64,000 bases of DNA from Paenibacillus polymyxa (GTDB lineage: Bacteria > Bacillota > Bacilli > Paenibacillales > Paenibacillaceae), in assembly GCF_018614975.1 (NCBI RefSeq), contig NZ_JAGGNR010000012.1, positions 124,001 to 188,000 of the forward strand. Direction: 5' to 3'. Of this stretch, positions 56,839 through 64,000 are shown piece after piece (position 1 is the first letter of the stretch; the number at the start of each line of letters is the position of its first letter). The notes under the pieces are model-generated. The model was not told where the DNA came from. It saw only the letters and a list, made by a program, of their open reading frames with translations, and made no database searches. Made by a program: the position numbers and the translations under genes.

Positions 56839-56947
56839 TAATCCGTCTTGCCGTGAATGGTTCCGTATAGAGGCAGTGAAGGTTCTCTCAGCCTTGTATA
56901 CTCCAGGTACAGTGATACTGTACTGAAATATAGAGGAGTGTATGAGC

Positions 56948-58150
56948 ATGAATCGAATCAGAGGAAGTATTTTTTTTAGCGTATTTGCAGCCATGTTGGG
57001 TCTGATGCTGATTGCACCCATTATGCCACCACTTATTCGCGAGTTGGGCATGAAAGAAAGCCATTCCGGTCTTATTATCTCGCTCGGGTCCATTATGATG
57101 GCTGTCATGGCTCCGGTATGGGGCAGATTAAGTGATCTGAAGGGCAGAAAACCCATCATATTGATTGGATTCATAGGCATGTCTGTTAGCTGTGCATTAT
57201 TTGCTATGGCCTTGTATGGGGGATTAAATGCATGGATCGGAGGGGGCGTGTTGTTAACTCTTCTGATTGTGACACGCAGTCTGATCGGCATGTTCATTCC
57301 GGCGGTGCTGTCTTCTGCCCAAGCCTATATGGGTGATGTGACAGAAGGGGAGGAGCGGGGAAGCGGGATGGCGATGATCAGTGCTGCGAATGGACTTGGC
57401 CTTGTGTTTGGACCTGCGATTGCAGGAGCTTTTACCCTAATCGGTCTGCTCTGGCCGCTTTATTTTGGCATTTTTATAGCGATCGCTGCGTTTATTATTG
57501 CCTTGCTGTTAATCCCGGTAGCCAAACCGGTCATTCAGGTAAAACCGCCTAAAGTTAACCCGTTCCAACGTGGTTTACGAATGTACCTTGCTGCAGGGTT
57601 GGTTACGATGATGGGCATCATGACATTACAGGTTGTCGGAGGATTTTATTTTCAGGATCAACTGTCTCTATCCCCGGCGGCTACGGCTCGAATGGTTTCG
57701 TTTGGACTCATGTTCTCTGGAGCAGCGATGTTGATCATGCAGGTCATTCAGATGAAGTGGTTGAAGTGGCAGCCACGTCCGATGATTTTGCTCGGGTCCC
57801 TTTTTCTGATCGCAAGCATGATCCTGTTTTTGGCCTTCAATGTGTTATCCATGTATTATTTCTCGTTTTTCCTGTTTGGCATGGGTTCAGGTCTGATGAT
57901 GCCGGGGTTTATGGCAGGTGCTTCGCTGGCAGTAAGCAAAGAACAGCAGGGAGGTGCCGCGGGATTGGTAGCAGCGATTCAGGGGATATCCGCCGTCATA
58001 ACGCCTTTACTTACAACAACACTCTATCAGGTGGACAAACATGTTCCATTTATGCTCGTAGCTGTTCTAGTACTCTTGCTGGCAATCATGATGCTGGGAG
58101 TGATGAAAAATCAATCCAATACTGCAGCGGACGCCATTCATTCGTTATAG
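56948..58150 (+). CDS. MFS transporter, probable siderophore exporter
   Basis: This 400-residue major facilitator has 12 predicted membrane helices with signatures MLGLMLIAPIMPPLIRELGMKESHSGLIISLGSIMMAVMAPVWGRLSDLKGRKPIILIG (motif A) and MGDVTEGEERGSGMAMISAANGLGLVFGPAIAG. Its position behind an AraC siderophore-type regulator suggests siderophore export, as in Bacillus YmfD/YbtA-type pairs; a drug-efflux role cannot be excluded. ATG 56948 is chosen because AGGAG (56934-56938) is 9 bases away; ATG 56942 is too close. Confidence 0.82.
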   Translation: MNRIRGSIFFSVFAAMLGLMLIAPIMPPLIRELGMKESHSGLIISLGSIMMAVMAPVWGRLSDLKGRKPIILIGFIGMSVSCALFAMALYGGLNAWIGGGVLLTLLIVTRSLIGMFIPAVLSSAQAYMGDVTEGEERGSGMAMISAANGLGLVFGPAIAGAFTLIGLLWPLYFGIFIAIAAFIIALLLIPVAKPVIQVKPPKVNPFQRGLRMYLAAGLVTMMGIMTLQVVGGFYFQDQLSLSPAATARMVSFGLMFSGAAMLIMQVIQMKWLKWQPRPMILLGSLFLIASMILFLAFNVLSMYYFSFFLFGMGSGLMMPGFMAGASLAVSKEQQGGAAGLVAAIQGISAVITPLLTTTLYQVDKHVPFMLVAVLVLLLAIMMLGVMKNQSNTAADAIHSL

Positions 58151-58260
58151 TCAGACAAAGTCAGAAAGTCAAATAAGGTCAAAACAAAAGAAAAAAGGAT
58201 CTATTTTAAAATAGTGAACCATGATGAAAAGAAATCGGTTTTTTTCGTCTTTTACGGACT

Positions 58261-58289
58261 TTGAGCCTTATTTGCAAGGGTATTATAAT
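58261..58289 (+). promoter_or_regulatory. Sigma-A promoter of the Hsp20 gene
   Basis: TTGAGC (58261-58266) and TATAAT (58284-58289) are spaced 17 bases. I see no CIRCE element. Confidence 0.6.
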
Positions 58290-58341
58290 AATCAATGTAA
58301 GCAACACCAATAAACCAACCACACAAAAGGAGCTGATTTTC

Positions 58342-58785
58342 ATGTTTGATCTGATTCCGTTTCGTAAACGAAATGAAGACCCGTTCGGACACATGCTGAA
58401 ATCCTTCAATGACATGGTTGAGAACTCATTCCTCTCCCCTTTTGGAACTGGCTCCCAGCCATTCCGGACCGACATTCGTGAGGAAGAAGACAAATATTCG
58501 GTAGAAGCCGAGCTTCCGGGCATTGCCAAAGAGGACATAGACATTCAGGTTCAAGGCAATGAATTGATTATTCGGGCCAAACGTAATGATGTAGTGGAGC
58601 AGAAGGATGACTCCAATCGAATCATACGGCAGGAACGCCGTTCCGGCGAATTTATCCGGCGATTCTATGTTGATCATATTGATGAGGAGCACATTAAGGC
58701 CAAATTGGAAGAAGGTGTGCTGAAGCTCGAGATTCCGAAACGTCCTGGTGATGATCAATCTCGCAGACGCATTCTAATTGACTAA
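58342..58785 (+). CDS. Small heat-shock protein, Hsp20 family
   Basis: This 147-residue protein has an N-terminal arm (MFDLIPFRKRNEDPFGHML) and the alpha-crystallin domain: RTDIREEEDKYSVEAELPGIAKEDIDIQVQGNELIIRAKR, GEFIRRFYVDHIDEEHIKAKLEEGVLKLEIPKR. The ELPG and GVLKLEIPK motifs define the family. It holds unfolded proteins in oligomers without ATP. AAAGGAG lies about 9 bases before ATG 58342. Monocistronic, with a terminator at 58820. Confidence 0.93.
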   Translation: MFDLIPFRKRNEDPFGHMLKSFNDMVENSFLSPFGTGSQPFRTDIREEEDKYSVEAELPGIAKEDIDIQVQGNELIIRAKRNDVVEQKDDSNRIIRQERRSGEFIRRFYVDHIDEEHIKAKLEEGVLKLEIPKRPGDDQSRRRILID

Positions 58786-58819
58786 TACACAGTGGGTAAA
58801 ATAGTTTCCTTTCATGGCA

Positions 58820-58870
58820 AAAAGCATGCAGGAGACATCCATAAGGATGTTTTCTGCATGCTTTATTTTT
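58820..58870 (+). terminator. Intrinsic terminator after the Hsp20 gene
   Basis: AAAAGCATGCAG pairs with CTGCATGCTTT, with an inner ACATCC/GGATGT stem, then TATTTTTC. Confidence 0.8.
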
Positions 58871-58920
58871 CATATGAATTGGAAGATTCATAACTGACTA
58901 TCCATTGTGCTGGTTACGAG

Positions 58921-59478
58921 TTATTTCTCTGCTGCTGCTTGCATCAGGGCATAGATCTTACGTGTGGTATTCACGTTTCTTACGGTCATATAAGCATAGA
59001 CTTTGGACCCTACGAGCTTGTTCATACCACTTTTGGACGCATCTTCTCTGCTGACCGAATATAAAATGGCTCCGGGAACATAGGTCAGTGTGCCGATTTC
59101 CGGTTTGATAGGCAGTTTGTCCAGCACGGAGGGCTCATTGATCTCATCCCAGAGGAACATCACATCACTTTTGGCCGTGTCATCATTAACCCATTCTTCT
59201 GGCAGCGCCTGAATAACGCTATGGATTTCATCCATATTCCGCACCATTACCCTGATCTGTAAACCAAAATCGGCGGAAATAGCTTGCTCTAACACAAGGG
59301 ATAACTCCGCATTCGCATCGGCACGTTCCTGATGATCGGCAAAAATAATATTGCCAGAATTGATATATGTAACGACATCGAGCATGCCTGCTTGTTCAAA
59401 CGTTTCTTTCAGCTGCTTCATAATGATTTTATTGTTCCCGCCTACATTAATGCCTCGTAGCAAAGCCACATAGATCAT
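58921..59478 (-). CDS. DUF1697-family protein
   Basis: The 185-residue protein shows the DUF1697 pattern: MIYVALLRGINVGGNNKIIMKQLKETFEQAG, VVTYINSGNIIFAD and SREDASKSGMNKLVGSKVYAYMTVRNVNTTRKI. The family is widespread in bacteria and of unknown function. GGAGGGG precedes the ATG. It is a neighbour of a SUKH gene on the same strand. Confidence 0.9.
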   Translation of the reverse strand: MIYVALLRGINVGGNNKIIMKQLKETFEQAGMLDVVTYINSGNIIFADHQERADANAELSLVLEQAISADFGLQIRVMVRNMDEIHSVIQALPEEWVNDDTAKSDVMFLWDEINEPSVLDKLPIKPEIGTLTYVPGAILYSVSREDASKSGMNKLVGSKVYAYMTVRNVNTTRKIYALMQAAAEK

Positions 59479-59512
59479 ATGGGCGCCCCTCCAATTCCTT
59501 CAATTCACCGTT

Positions 59513-60157
59513 TTAACAAAAGGACAGATACTCAAAAAGATGAGCGGTATACTCTTCTCCCAACAGATCTTGCAATAAAGGTTCCACATGCTCCAGATAC
59601 TCGGGCTTGGTTTCATAGGTTTCTTCATCTTTTACTTCTCCCGCATAGGTGCGCGCCGCTTCAATCAGGATGGCTAGTGCACTGAAAAAGTCTGACAGCG
59701 AATCAGCAACACGGTTTGGTTCTCCACCTGTAAAAGCGGCATATACAGGAGAGTTCGGTGCTTCCACATCTACAATGATCGGATCATCGTTAAAGTTTGC
59801 GATGACGACGTGATTTTTTGGCCAAGTGGGGGACTCCTCATAAGGTTCATTCATGCCAATCCAGCGGAATCCCAGTTGCTGACGAAGCAGATGTTCAGGT
59901 GCGACAAAGGAGATCAGTGCGGCATCACCGATTTCGACGGCGGCATTTTTCATTTTGAGTGTACCTTCCGCATCCATCATTTCATAATGACTGTACAGAT
60001 ATTGTAGTTCTGGAGAAAGAGGTATTCGTGTATCCAATTCCGGCTGGTGATGTTGTTCGCGGGGACGCAGATCATGATTTTTGAAAAGTCCATAAGCTTC
60101 ATTATATAAATCTTGCTGTTCCACAAAACGGCTCAAGGCCGCACCCAGTTGTTGCAT
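59513..60157 (-). CDS. SMI1/KNR4-like (SUKH) protein, second in the window
   Basis: The 214-residue protein has the SUKH core IPLSPELQYLYSHYEMMDAEG, KNAAVEIGDAALISFVAPEHLLRQQLGFRWIG and WPKNHVVIANFNDDPIIVDVEAPNSPVYAAF, where the aspartate-rich strand is typical. Immunity or general protein-binding function is possible. No toxin is adjacent. AGGAGGAC precedes the ATG. It has drifted from the SUKH protein at 41803. Confidence 0.75.
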   Translation of the reverse strand: MQQLGAALSRFVEQQDLYNEAYGLFKNHDLRPREQHHQPELDTRIPLSPELQYLYSHYEMMDAEGTLKMKNAAVEIGDAALISFVAPEHLLRQQLGFRWIGMNEPYEESPTWPKNHVVIANFNDDPIIVDVEAPNSPVYAAFTGGEPNRVADSLSDFFSALAILIEAARTYAGEVKDEETYETKPEYLEHVEPLLQDLLGEEYTAHLFEYLSFC

Positions 60158-60263
60158 GATGTCTGAGTCCTCCTAATAACATTGGTAGTAGTAACATGCC
60201 GATTCGTTTAATTCTTGGCTATAAGCATTATACTATATCAAAGATAAATTCAAAAAAAACATT

Positions 60264-60300
60264 TGAATGCGTTTACATTCATGAGTGGACATGGTATACT
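60264..60300 (+). promoter_or_regulatory. Sigma-A promoter overlapped by a cre box
   Basis: TTTACA (60272-60277) and TATACT (60295-60300) are spaced 17 bases. The cre sequence TGAATGCGTTTACA (60264-60277; 13 of 14 consensus positions) covers the -35 box, so CcpA would block RNA polymerase directly. Confidence 0.75.
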
Positions 60301-60313
60301 TTCACTCAAATAA

Positions 60314-60343
60314 GGATTGTTACTGCTTCGGGCAGGCAAAACC
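60314..60343 (+). promoter_or_regulatory. RAT 6: LicT-type antiterminator site before the DUF1593 lipoprotein
   Basis: GGATTGTTACTG begins and CAGGCAAAACC ends the element around a CTTCGGG loop, a full consensus match. It lies about 14 bases downstream of the -10 box and overlaps the terminator at 60339. It is 26 kb from licT. Confidence 0.9.
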
Positions 60344-60398
60344 TGAACATCACTATGCGTGGACTTTGTTCCATTCATAATGTTGTTCGGGTTTTTTT
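60339..60398 (+). terminator. Attenuator terminator overlapping RAT 6
   Basis: AAACCTGAACA (60339-60349) pairs with TGTTCGGGTTT (60384-60394), then Ts. The layout is the same as in the bglP leader. Confidence 0.85.
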
Positions 60399-60491
60399 AC
60401 ATTCTACGGTCCATATTAAGGATAGAAAAACAGAGGACGTACTTTATCCAACCCAACTAACATCACGCTGTACAGAAGAAAGGGGAGCATT

Positions 60492-62126
60492 ATGAACAAG
60501 AGAAAATGGTTAAACGGTTTTGCCGCAGGTTGTCTCAGTATCATCCTGGTGATTAGTGGATGCGCATCCAAAGCGCCACAAACCGCGAGTGACACACAGA
60601 ATCAGTCGACAGAACAGACAGAGAATGAAACCCAGGAACCTGCAAACAACCAAGCTGCCAAAGGCAGAACAGTGATTACAACCGACGGTGAAGTGGATGA
60701 TATGAACTCCGTCATTCGTTTCCTCTTATATTCGAATGAGATGGACCTTGCCGGAATTGTACTGACCAGCTCGGTGTATCATTATGCTGGAGACGAGGAA
60801 GCGGGGATCCAACCGTTCCGCTGGACAGGCACACAGTGGATATACGACATGATCGATGCCTATGGCGAGATCTACCCAAACTTGTCCAAACATGCGGATG
60901 GGTACCCGGAGCCGGAACAGCTTCGAGCGATGACCAAGATCGGTAATATTTCCGATAAAGGGGAGATGGAGAAGGAAACCGAAGGTTCCGAATTCCTCGA
61001 AACTCTTTTCCTCGACGATGATTCCCGAGACCTGATTGTTCAGACATGGGGTGGTACCAATACCACAGCCCGAGCGCTGAAATCGATTGAGGAACAGTAT
61101 AAAGACACGGCTGAGTGGGAGACGATCCGCAAAAAAGTAAGCGACAAACTGGTCCTGTATATCATTCTGGATCAGGATGACAGCTACAACGAATACATTG
61201 CGAAGAATTGGCCGGATATCCGCATTCTCAACGACCAATCGAACTTCTGGCATTTTGCCTATGCATGGAAGATGCATGCCGAAGAAGTGAACAGTAAGCT
61301 TCATGGCGACTGGATGGTCAAGAATATTCTGAACGGACATGGCAAGTTGATGGATATGTATGCATCGATGGGTGACGGCAAAATGATCAAAGGCGAACTA
61401 GCCGAAGAACAGCGGGGAAGTGCTGAATATCTCAAGAACAACCCACAATATGACAAGTACGATTTTATATCTGAGGGTGATTCTCCATCCTTCTTTTATC
61501 TGATCGATAATGGGCTGCGCAGTATGGAAGACCCTTCCTACGGCGGTTGGGGTGGACGCTTTGGCGTTGTGAACGACAAGCTGTTTAGAAACAATGTGCT
61601 TGATTACGATCCGTACACCAAACGCTATGAAGCCGAATACTCTCTGATGAGATGGTTTGACGATGTGCAGGATGATTTTGCAGCACGTGCAGACTGGGCA
61701 GTTGCAGACACTTACGAAGGTGCCAACCATAATCCGTCATTAACGATCAAGGAAGGGTTGGATCTAAGTGTTAGTCCTGGGGAGGAAGTTACTCTTCACG
61801 CGGAGGGTAAAGACCCGGATGGAGATCAACTGACCTATACGTGGTGGAGATATTTCGAAGCGGACACTTATGAGGATTCCAAAGTAACACCGAACAAAGT
61901 TCAGCCTGAAATGGCGGGTGACCTGCAGCTTGGATTACATCGGGAACTTGCCAAGGATGAGCAGGTGGATACGATAAAATTACAGGGCAGTGACACTGAA
62001 GCGGTGACATTTACCGTTCCTGACGATGCCAAATCGGGTGATACTCTTCATATCGTTGCCGAAGTACAGGATGATGGAGAGCATCAGTTGAAGCATTATC
62101 AACGTGTGATCCTAACTGTGAAATAA
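60492..62126 (+). CDS. Lipoprotein with DUF1593 (Sde182-like, nucleoside-hydrolase fold)
   Basis: Residues 1-24 are a lipoprotein signal ending VISGC (lipobox), then an S/T/E-rich linker. Residues ~55-400 match the DUF1593/cellulose-binding Sde182 nucleoside-hydrolase-like domain: GRTVITTDGEVDDMNSVIRFLLYSNEMDLAGIVLTSSVYHY (Asp cluster like the nucleoside hydrolase DxDxxxDD), VQTWGGTNTTARALKSI and GWGGRFGVVNDK. Residues ~405-544 form a Sde182 C-terminal Ig-like domain (HNPSLTIKEGLDLSVSPGEEVTLHAEGKDPDGDQLTYTWWRYFEAD). Length 544. LicT-type and CcpA signals in the leader point to use of a beta-glucoside-type substrate at the cell surface, but the substrate is not known. Confidence 0.88.
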   Translation: MNKRKWLNGFAAGCLSIILVISGCASKAPQTASDTQNQSTEQTENETQEPANNQAAKGRTVITTDGEVDDMNSVIRFLLYSNEMDLAGIVLTSSVYHYAGDEEAGIQPFRWTGTQWIYDMIDAYGEIYPNLSKHADGYPEPEQLRAMTKIGNISDKGEMEKETEGSEFLETLFLDDDSRDLIVQTWGGTNTTARALKSIEEQYKDTAEWETIRKKVSDKLVLYIILDQDDSYNEYIAKNWPDIRILNDQSNFWHFAYAWKMHAEEVNSKLHGDWMVKNILNGHGKLMDMYASMGDGKMIKGELAEEQRGSAEYLKNNPQYDKYDFISEGDSPSFFYLIDNGLRSMEDPSYGGWGGRFGVVNDKLFRNNVLDYDPYTKRYEAEYSLMRWFDDVQDDFAARADWAVADTYEGANHNPSLTIKEGLDLSVSPGEEVTLHAEGKDPDGDQLTYTWWRYFEADTYEDSKVTPNKVQPEMAGDLQLGLHRELAKDEQVDTIKLQGSDTEAVTFTVPDDAKSGDTLHIVAEVQDDGEHQLKHYQRVILTVK

Positions 62127-62133
62127 AGAAATA

Positions 62134-62183
62134 GAGGGGCTGTCCCAAAAGTCATCAACATGGCTGGTGGGACGCCCCTCTTA
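62134..62183 (+). terminator. Intrinsic terminator after the DUF1593 lipoprotein gene
   Basis: GAGGGGC (62134-62140) with GTCCCA pairs with TGGGAC and GCCCCTC (to 62180), then TTATTTG. Confidence 0.75.
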
Positions 62184-62211
62184 TTTGTGTAGTCTCATCG
62201 TAATTGATCCG

Positions 62212-62409
62212 TTAACGCTGGATGCCTGACCAGAAGACATTCCAGGTGATCGCCAAAGCTTGTTCATAGGATTGTCGTGTCTGATACACGAGCTGTACAT
62301 CCAATCCATCCATCACGGTGACAAAAGCTACGGTGGCTTCTTCCGGACTCAGGCGCATATCGGGATGTCTACTGTCGTATTGATCTGGAACAGGCAACTG
62401 TGCCAACAT
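62212..62409 (-). pseudogene. C-terminal remnant of a TetR-family regulator
   Basis: The 65-codon frame encodes the effector-domain end of a TetR protein ([42 protein letters not shown]). The DNA-binding N terminus is missing. The open frame begins at 62409, where it runs into an unrelated fragment (RsbQ-like) on the opposite strand, so the junction near 62400 is a deletion breakpoint. Confidence 0.7.
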
Positions 62410-62582
62410 TGATTCTTCAGTGCTCGGATGACAGCATTGCCCCGGTAGAAGTAGGGGATTATTTACACGCTCATCTGAAGAATAGCAGGTTGCAACAGAT
62501 GACGGCTAAAGGACATTATCCGCATCTAAGTCAACCGGAAGAAACCATCCGAATGATTAAGGATTATTTAACGAGCGCATAA
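62400..62582 (+). pseudogene. C-terminal remnant of an RsbQ-like alpha/beta hydrolase
   Basis: The fragment [21 protein letters not shown], then [23 protein letters not shown], matches the last ~60 residues of RsbQ, the hydrolase partner of the energy-stress phosphatase RsbP, including the acid Asp and catalytic His (GHYPHLS). The nucleophile half is gone. The C terminus and stop are intact, so only the 5' part was deleted. Confidence 0.7.
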
Positions 62583-62834
62583 AACGCGGAAGAAAGGCAG
62601 TTATTCCATGATTGTGAAGAGGAGCAGGCGATCGGTATTGCAGAACGATATCGTTCACAGGTTGCTTCAGCCGACTGGGGTGAATATAACATTACTGTGA
62701 GTATCGGTGCGGCCACTATAGTAGAGGAAGATACGGAAAAGTCTTTGTTCCAAAGAGCGGACAACGCCCTGTATGCCTCCAAAACCGGAGGACGAAACCG
62801 GGTGACACATGCAGCTCAGACGGTAAGAAGTTAA
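62583..62834 (+). pseudogene. C-terminal remnant of a GGDEF (diguanylate cyclase) gene
   Basis: Directly after the RsbQ stop and in the same frame, codons from about 62616 encode EEEQAIGIAERYRSQVA, ITVSIGAATIVEED, LFQRADNALYASKTGGRNRVT, the end of a GGDEF domain. The GGDEF active site and start are missing. An RsbQ partner followed by a sensor enzyme is a natural operon, so one deletion could have removed the middle of both. Confidence 0.7.
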
Positions 62835-62860
62835 GAATTGGTTTGCATCAAAAGAAAGCA

Positions 62861-62915
62861 AAAAGGAGCCTGTGCATGATGAGGGAGATGATCCCACATG
62901 CACAAGCTCCTTTTA
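62861..62915. terminator. Terminator between the GGDEF remnant and the beta-helix gene
   Basis: AAAAGGAGC and TGTGCATG pair with CATGCACA and GCTCCTTTT around a short loop, followed by ATTTG. It probably ended the old GGDEF transcript and also serves the minus-strand gene. Confidence 0.75.
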
Positions 62916-62965
62916 TTTGTATGGAACAGAATGACTGACTTGAGATGGGTGTCCTTAGAGTTATT

Positions 62966-64000
62966 TTACCGTGGAGCAAGGTAACCATACGCCTTAGCCG
63001 GAGAGTTCGCCTGAGGACGAAAATCTTCGCTCGGTTCATTCATAAATGCCGGGTTCACATATATGGAGTGTGCATCATTGCCAGATCCCTTGATGTAGGC
63101 GGCGATGCCGGAGTAGGGTTTATTTTTCCAAACCCACAGGGCATCTTCCTGCTCACCTGGTGAGTAATAAACATTATGGTCAAACACATTGCCGGTATTG
63201 CTAGTATATTCGTTGTATATCAGTACTTCCGAGCTGCCCGATACGAGAATGTTACGCATGAACGTATTGTTCTTTGTCCGTGACTGCATGAATAACTGTC
63301 CATTGCCTGCATTCAGGGTATCATTCCCCACAAGTGTATTGTACATAATCTTGCTATCCTCGGTAGCTCCTCGTTCCTCGTCATAACCTCCCATGGCAAT
63401 ACCCGTCAATCTGTTGGAATAAATCAGGTTATCACGCACGGTAATGTTGCTGGTTGAACGTCCGGCATGCTCTGAGGCAATCTCAATTCCGATATCGCTC
63501 CGATATACCCGGTTCTGGTCGATGATATGATCTTTCCCGCCATCTACATAGATGCCGCCCGCCGAGTTGGTATCATTGGGCAGGTCTTTACCGTAGGAGG
63601 GATTGTTATTGGACGTAATATCGTATACTTCGTTGCCTCGTACAATGCCGTTCCGAGCCTGATCGTATGTGTCGTCCTCGGACGTACCCTCGTACCCGAT
63701 CAGATCAATACCAATATTATCGGAATCATGGATGATGTTGTCCTGTATGGCAAAGGTATCAACATTACCGTTGACTGCGAGTGACTCGCTTGAACCAAGT
63801 GTAAGATCATACAATTCATTATCCTTGATGATGATATCGCGTAAAGCTTGAGGGTGCTCTGTGCCATAAATGGCAATACCGTGGGCATCCCTGCCCCGTA
63901 AATCGGGACCTTCAGGAGTTGCGTAATTAGCAATCGCGTGTATGGTGTTGCCTAACAGCTGAATATGCTCACCTGCTCCGTGGACATAGATCCCGGTTGG
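62966..64000 (-). CDS. Right-handed parallel beta-helix protein, pectate-lyase-like (gene cut by the window edge)
   Basis: The minus-strand frame is open from the last base of the window to the stop at 62966, so at least 345 residues of the C-terminal part are visible and the start is outside. Repeating beta-helix rungs are seen: NVDTFAIQDNIIHDSDNIGIDLIG, DHIIDQNRVYRSDIGIEIASEHAG, SNITVRDNLIYSNRLTGIAMGGYD, SKIMYNTLVGND, NTFMRNILVSGS. The C terminus ends SPAKAYGYLAPR. This fits DUF1565/NosD/PL9-type secreted polysaccharide lyases, and DLIGYEG plus DNIGIDL suggest a calcium site. Catalytic residues cannot be fixed from the fragment. Confidence 0.8.
   Translation of the reverse strand, partial: PTGIYVHGAGEHIQLLGNTIHAIANYATPEGPDLRGRDAHGIAIYGTEHPQALRDIIIKDNELYDLTLGSSESLAVNGNVDTFAIQDNIIHDSDNIGIDLIGYEGTSEDDTYDQARNGIVRGNEVYDITSNNNPSYGKDLPNDTNSAGGIYVDGGKDHIIDQNRVYRSDIGIEIASEHAGRSTSNITVRDNLIYSNRLTGIAMGGYDEERGATEDSKIMYNTLVGNDTLNAGNGQLFMQSRTKNNTFMRNILVSGSSEVLIYNEYTSNTGNVFDHNVYYSPGEQEDALWVWKNKPYSGIAAYIKGSGNDAHSIYVNPAFMNEPSEDFRPQANSPAKAYGYLAPR

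Larger units (their letters stand above)
60158..60491. other. 334-base regulatory region before the DUF1593 lipoprotein
   Basis: It contains a promoter with overlapping cre box (60264-60300), RAT 6 with its terminator (60314-60398) and the ribosome site AAAGGGGAG. No gene is seen. Confidence 0.6.

Noticed and set aside
58205..58260. Heat-shock CIRCE operator before the Hsp20 gene
   Set aside because: There is an AT-rich inverted stretch (CTATTTTAAAATAG), but the TTAGCACTC/GAGTGCTAA pattern is absent.

Overview
The window reads as chromosomal DNA of a low-to-moderate GC Gram-positive bacterium, most probably a Paenibacillus. The reasons are strong AGGAGG-type ribosome sites with frequent TTG and GTG starts, S-layer-homology and copper-amine-oxidase-like wall domains, a LicT/BglP beta-glucoside system with CcpA-type cre boxes, and a large set of secreted plant-polysaccharide enzymes. 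The genus call is inference from gene content. I see no rRNA, tRNA, CRISPR array, phage module or intact transposon.

Layout. 1-7.8 kb is an arabinogalactan-type side-chain degradation block: the 3' end of a GH30 gene, a GH35 beta-galactosidase, a GH43-CBM42 arabinofuranosidase-like enzyme and a secreted GH30-CBM13 galactanase. The same structured repeat lies in front of the GH35 gene and the second GH30 gene. 7.8-25 kb is housekeeping and accessory metabolism: amino-acid oxidase, acetyltransferase, exonuclease III, diaminopimelate dehydrogenase, glutamate dehydrogenase, a KhtTU potassium/proton antiporter operon with a GreA-like first gene and a leader peptide, expansin, PhzF, quinone oxidoreductase, a DJ-1 family protein and a cyclase. 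25.3-28.8 kb is an AT-richer decayed or acquired stretch. It carries cassette-like repeats, orphan small genes and a frameshifted ROK regulator.

28.8-36.9 kb is a beta-glucoside utilisation cluster: two 6-phospho-beta-glucosidases, a secreted SLH-anchored esterase between them, the antiterminator LicT and the PTS permease BglP. Four LicT-type RNA antiterminator (RAT) sites, each overlapping an intrinsic terminator, punctuate the cluster. Two further RAT/terminator leaders occur far away, before a secreted carboxylesterase (50.2 kb) and before a DUF1593-type lipoprotein (60.3 kb). This suggests a LicT-type regulon that also covers extracellular hydrolases.

36.9-48 kb holds a LysR regulator, an ankyrin protein and NCS2 permease pair, a PilZ protein, a SUKH (SMI1/KNR4)-containing run of orphan acidic proteins, a secreted pectate lyase, a chemoreceptor, a GNAT-like protein and a VOC protein. 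48-62 kb holds a secreted alkaline phosphatase, the RAT-controlled carboxylesterase, a secreted beta-propeller protein, an XRE/membrane pair with a palindromic operator, an AraC/MFS pair behind a Fur-box-like site embedded in a long inverted repeat, a small heat-shock protein, a DUF1697 protein, a second SUKH protein and the DUF1593 lipoprotein. 62.2-62.8 kb is a gene graveyard with fragments of TetR, RsbQ-like and GGDEF genes. The window ends inside a minus-strand beta-helix (polysaccharide lyase-like) gene.
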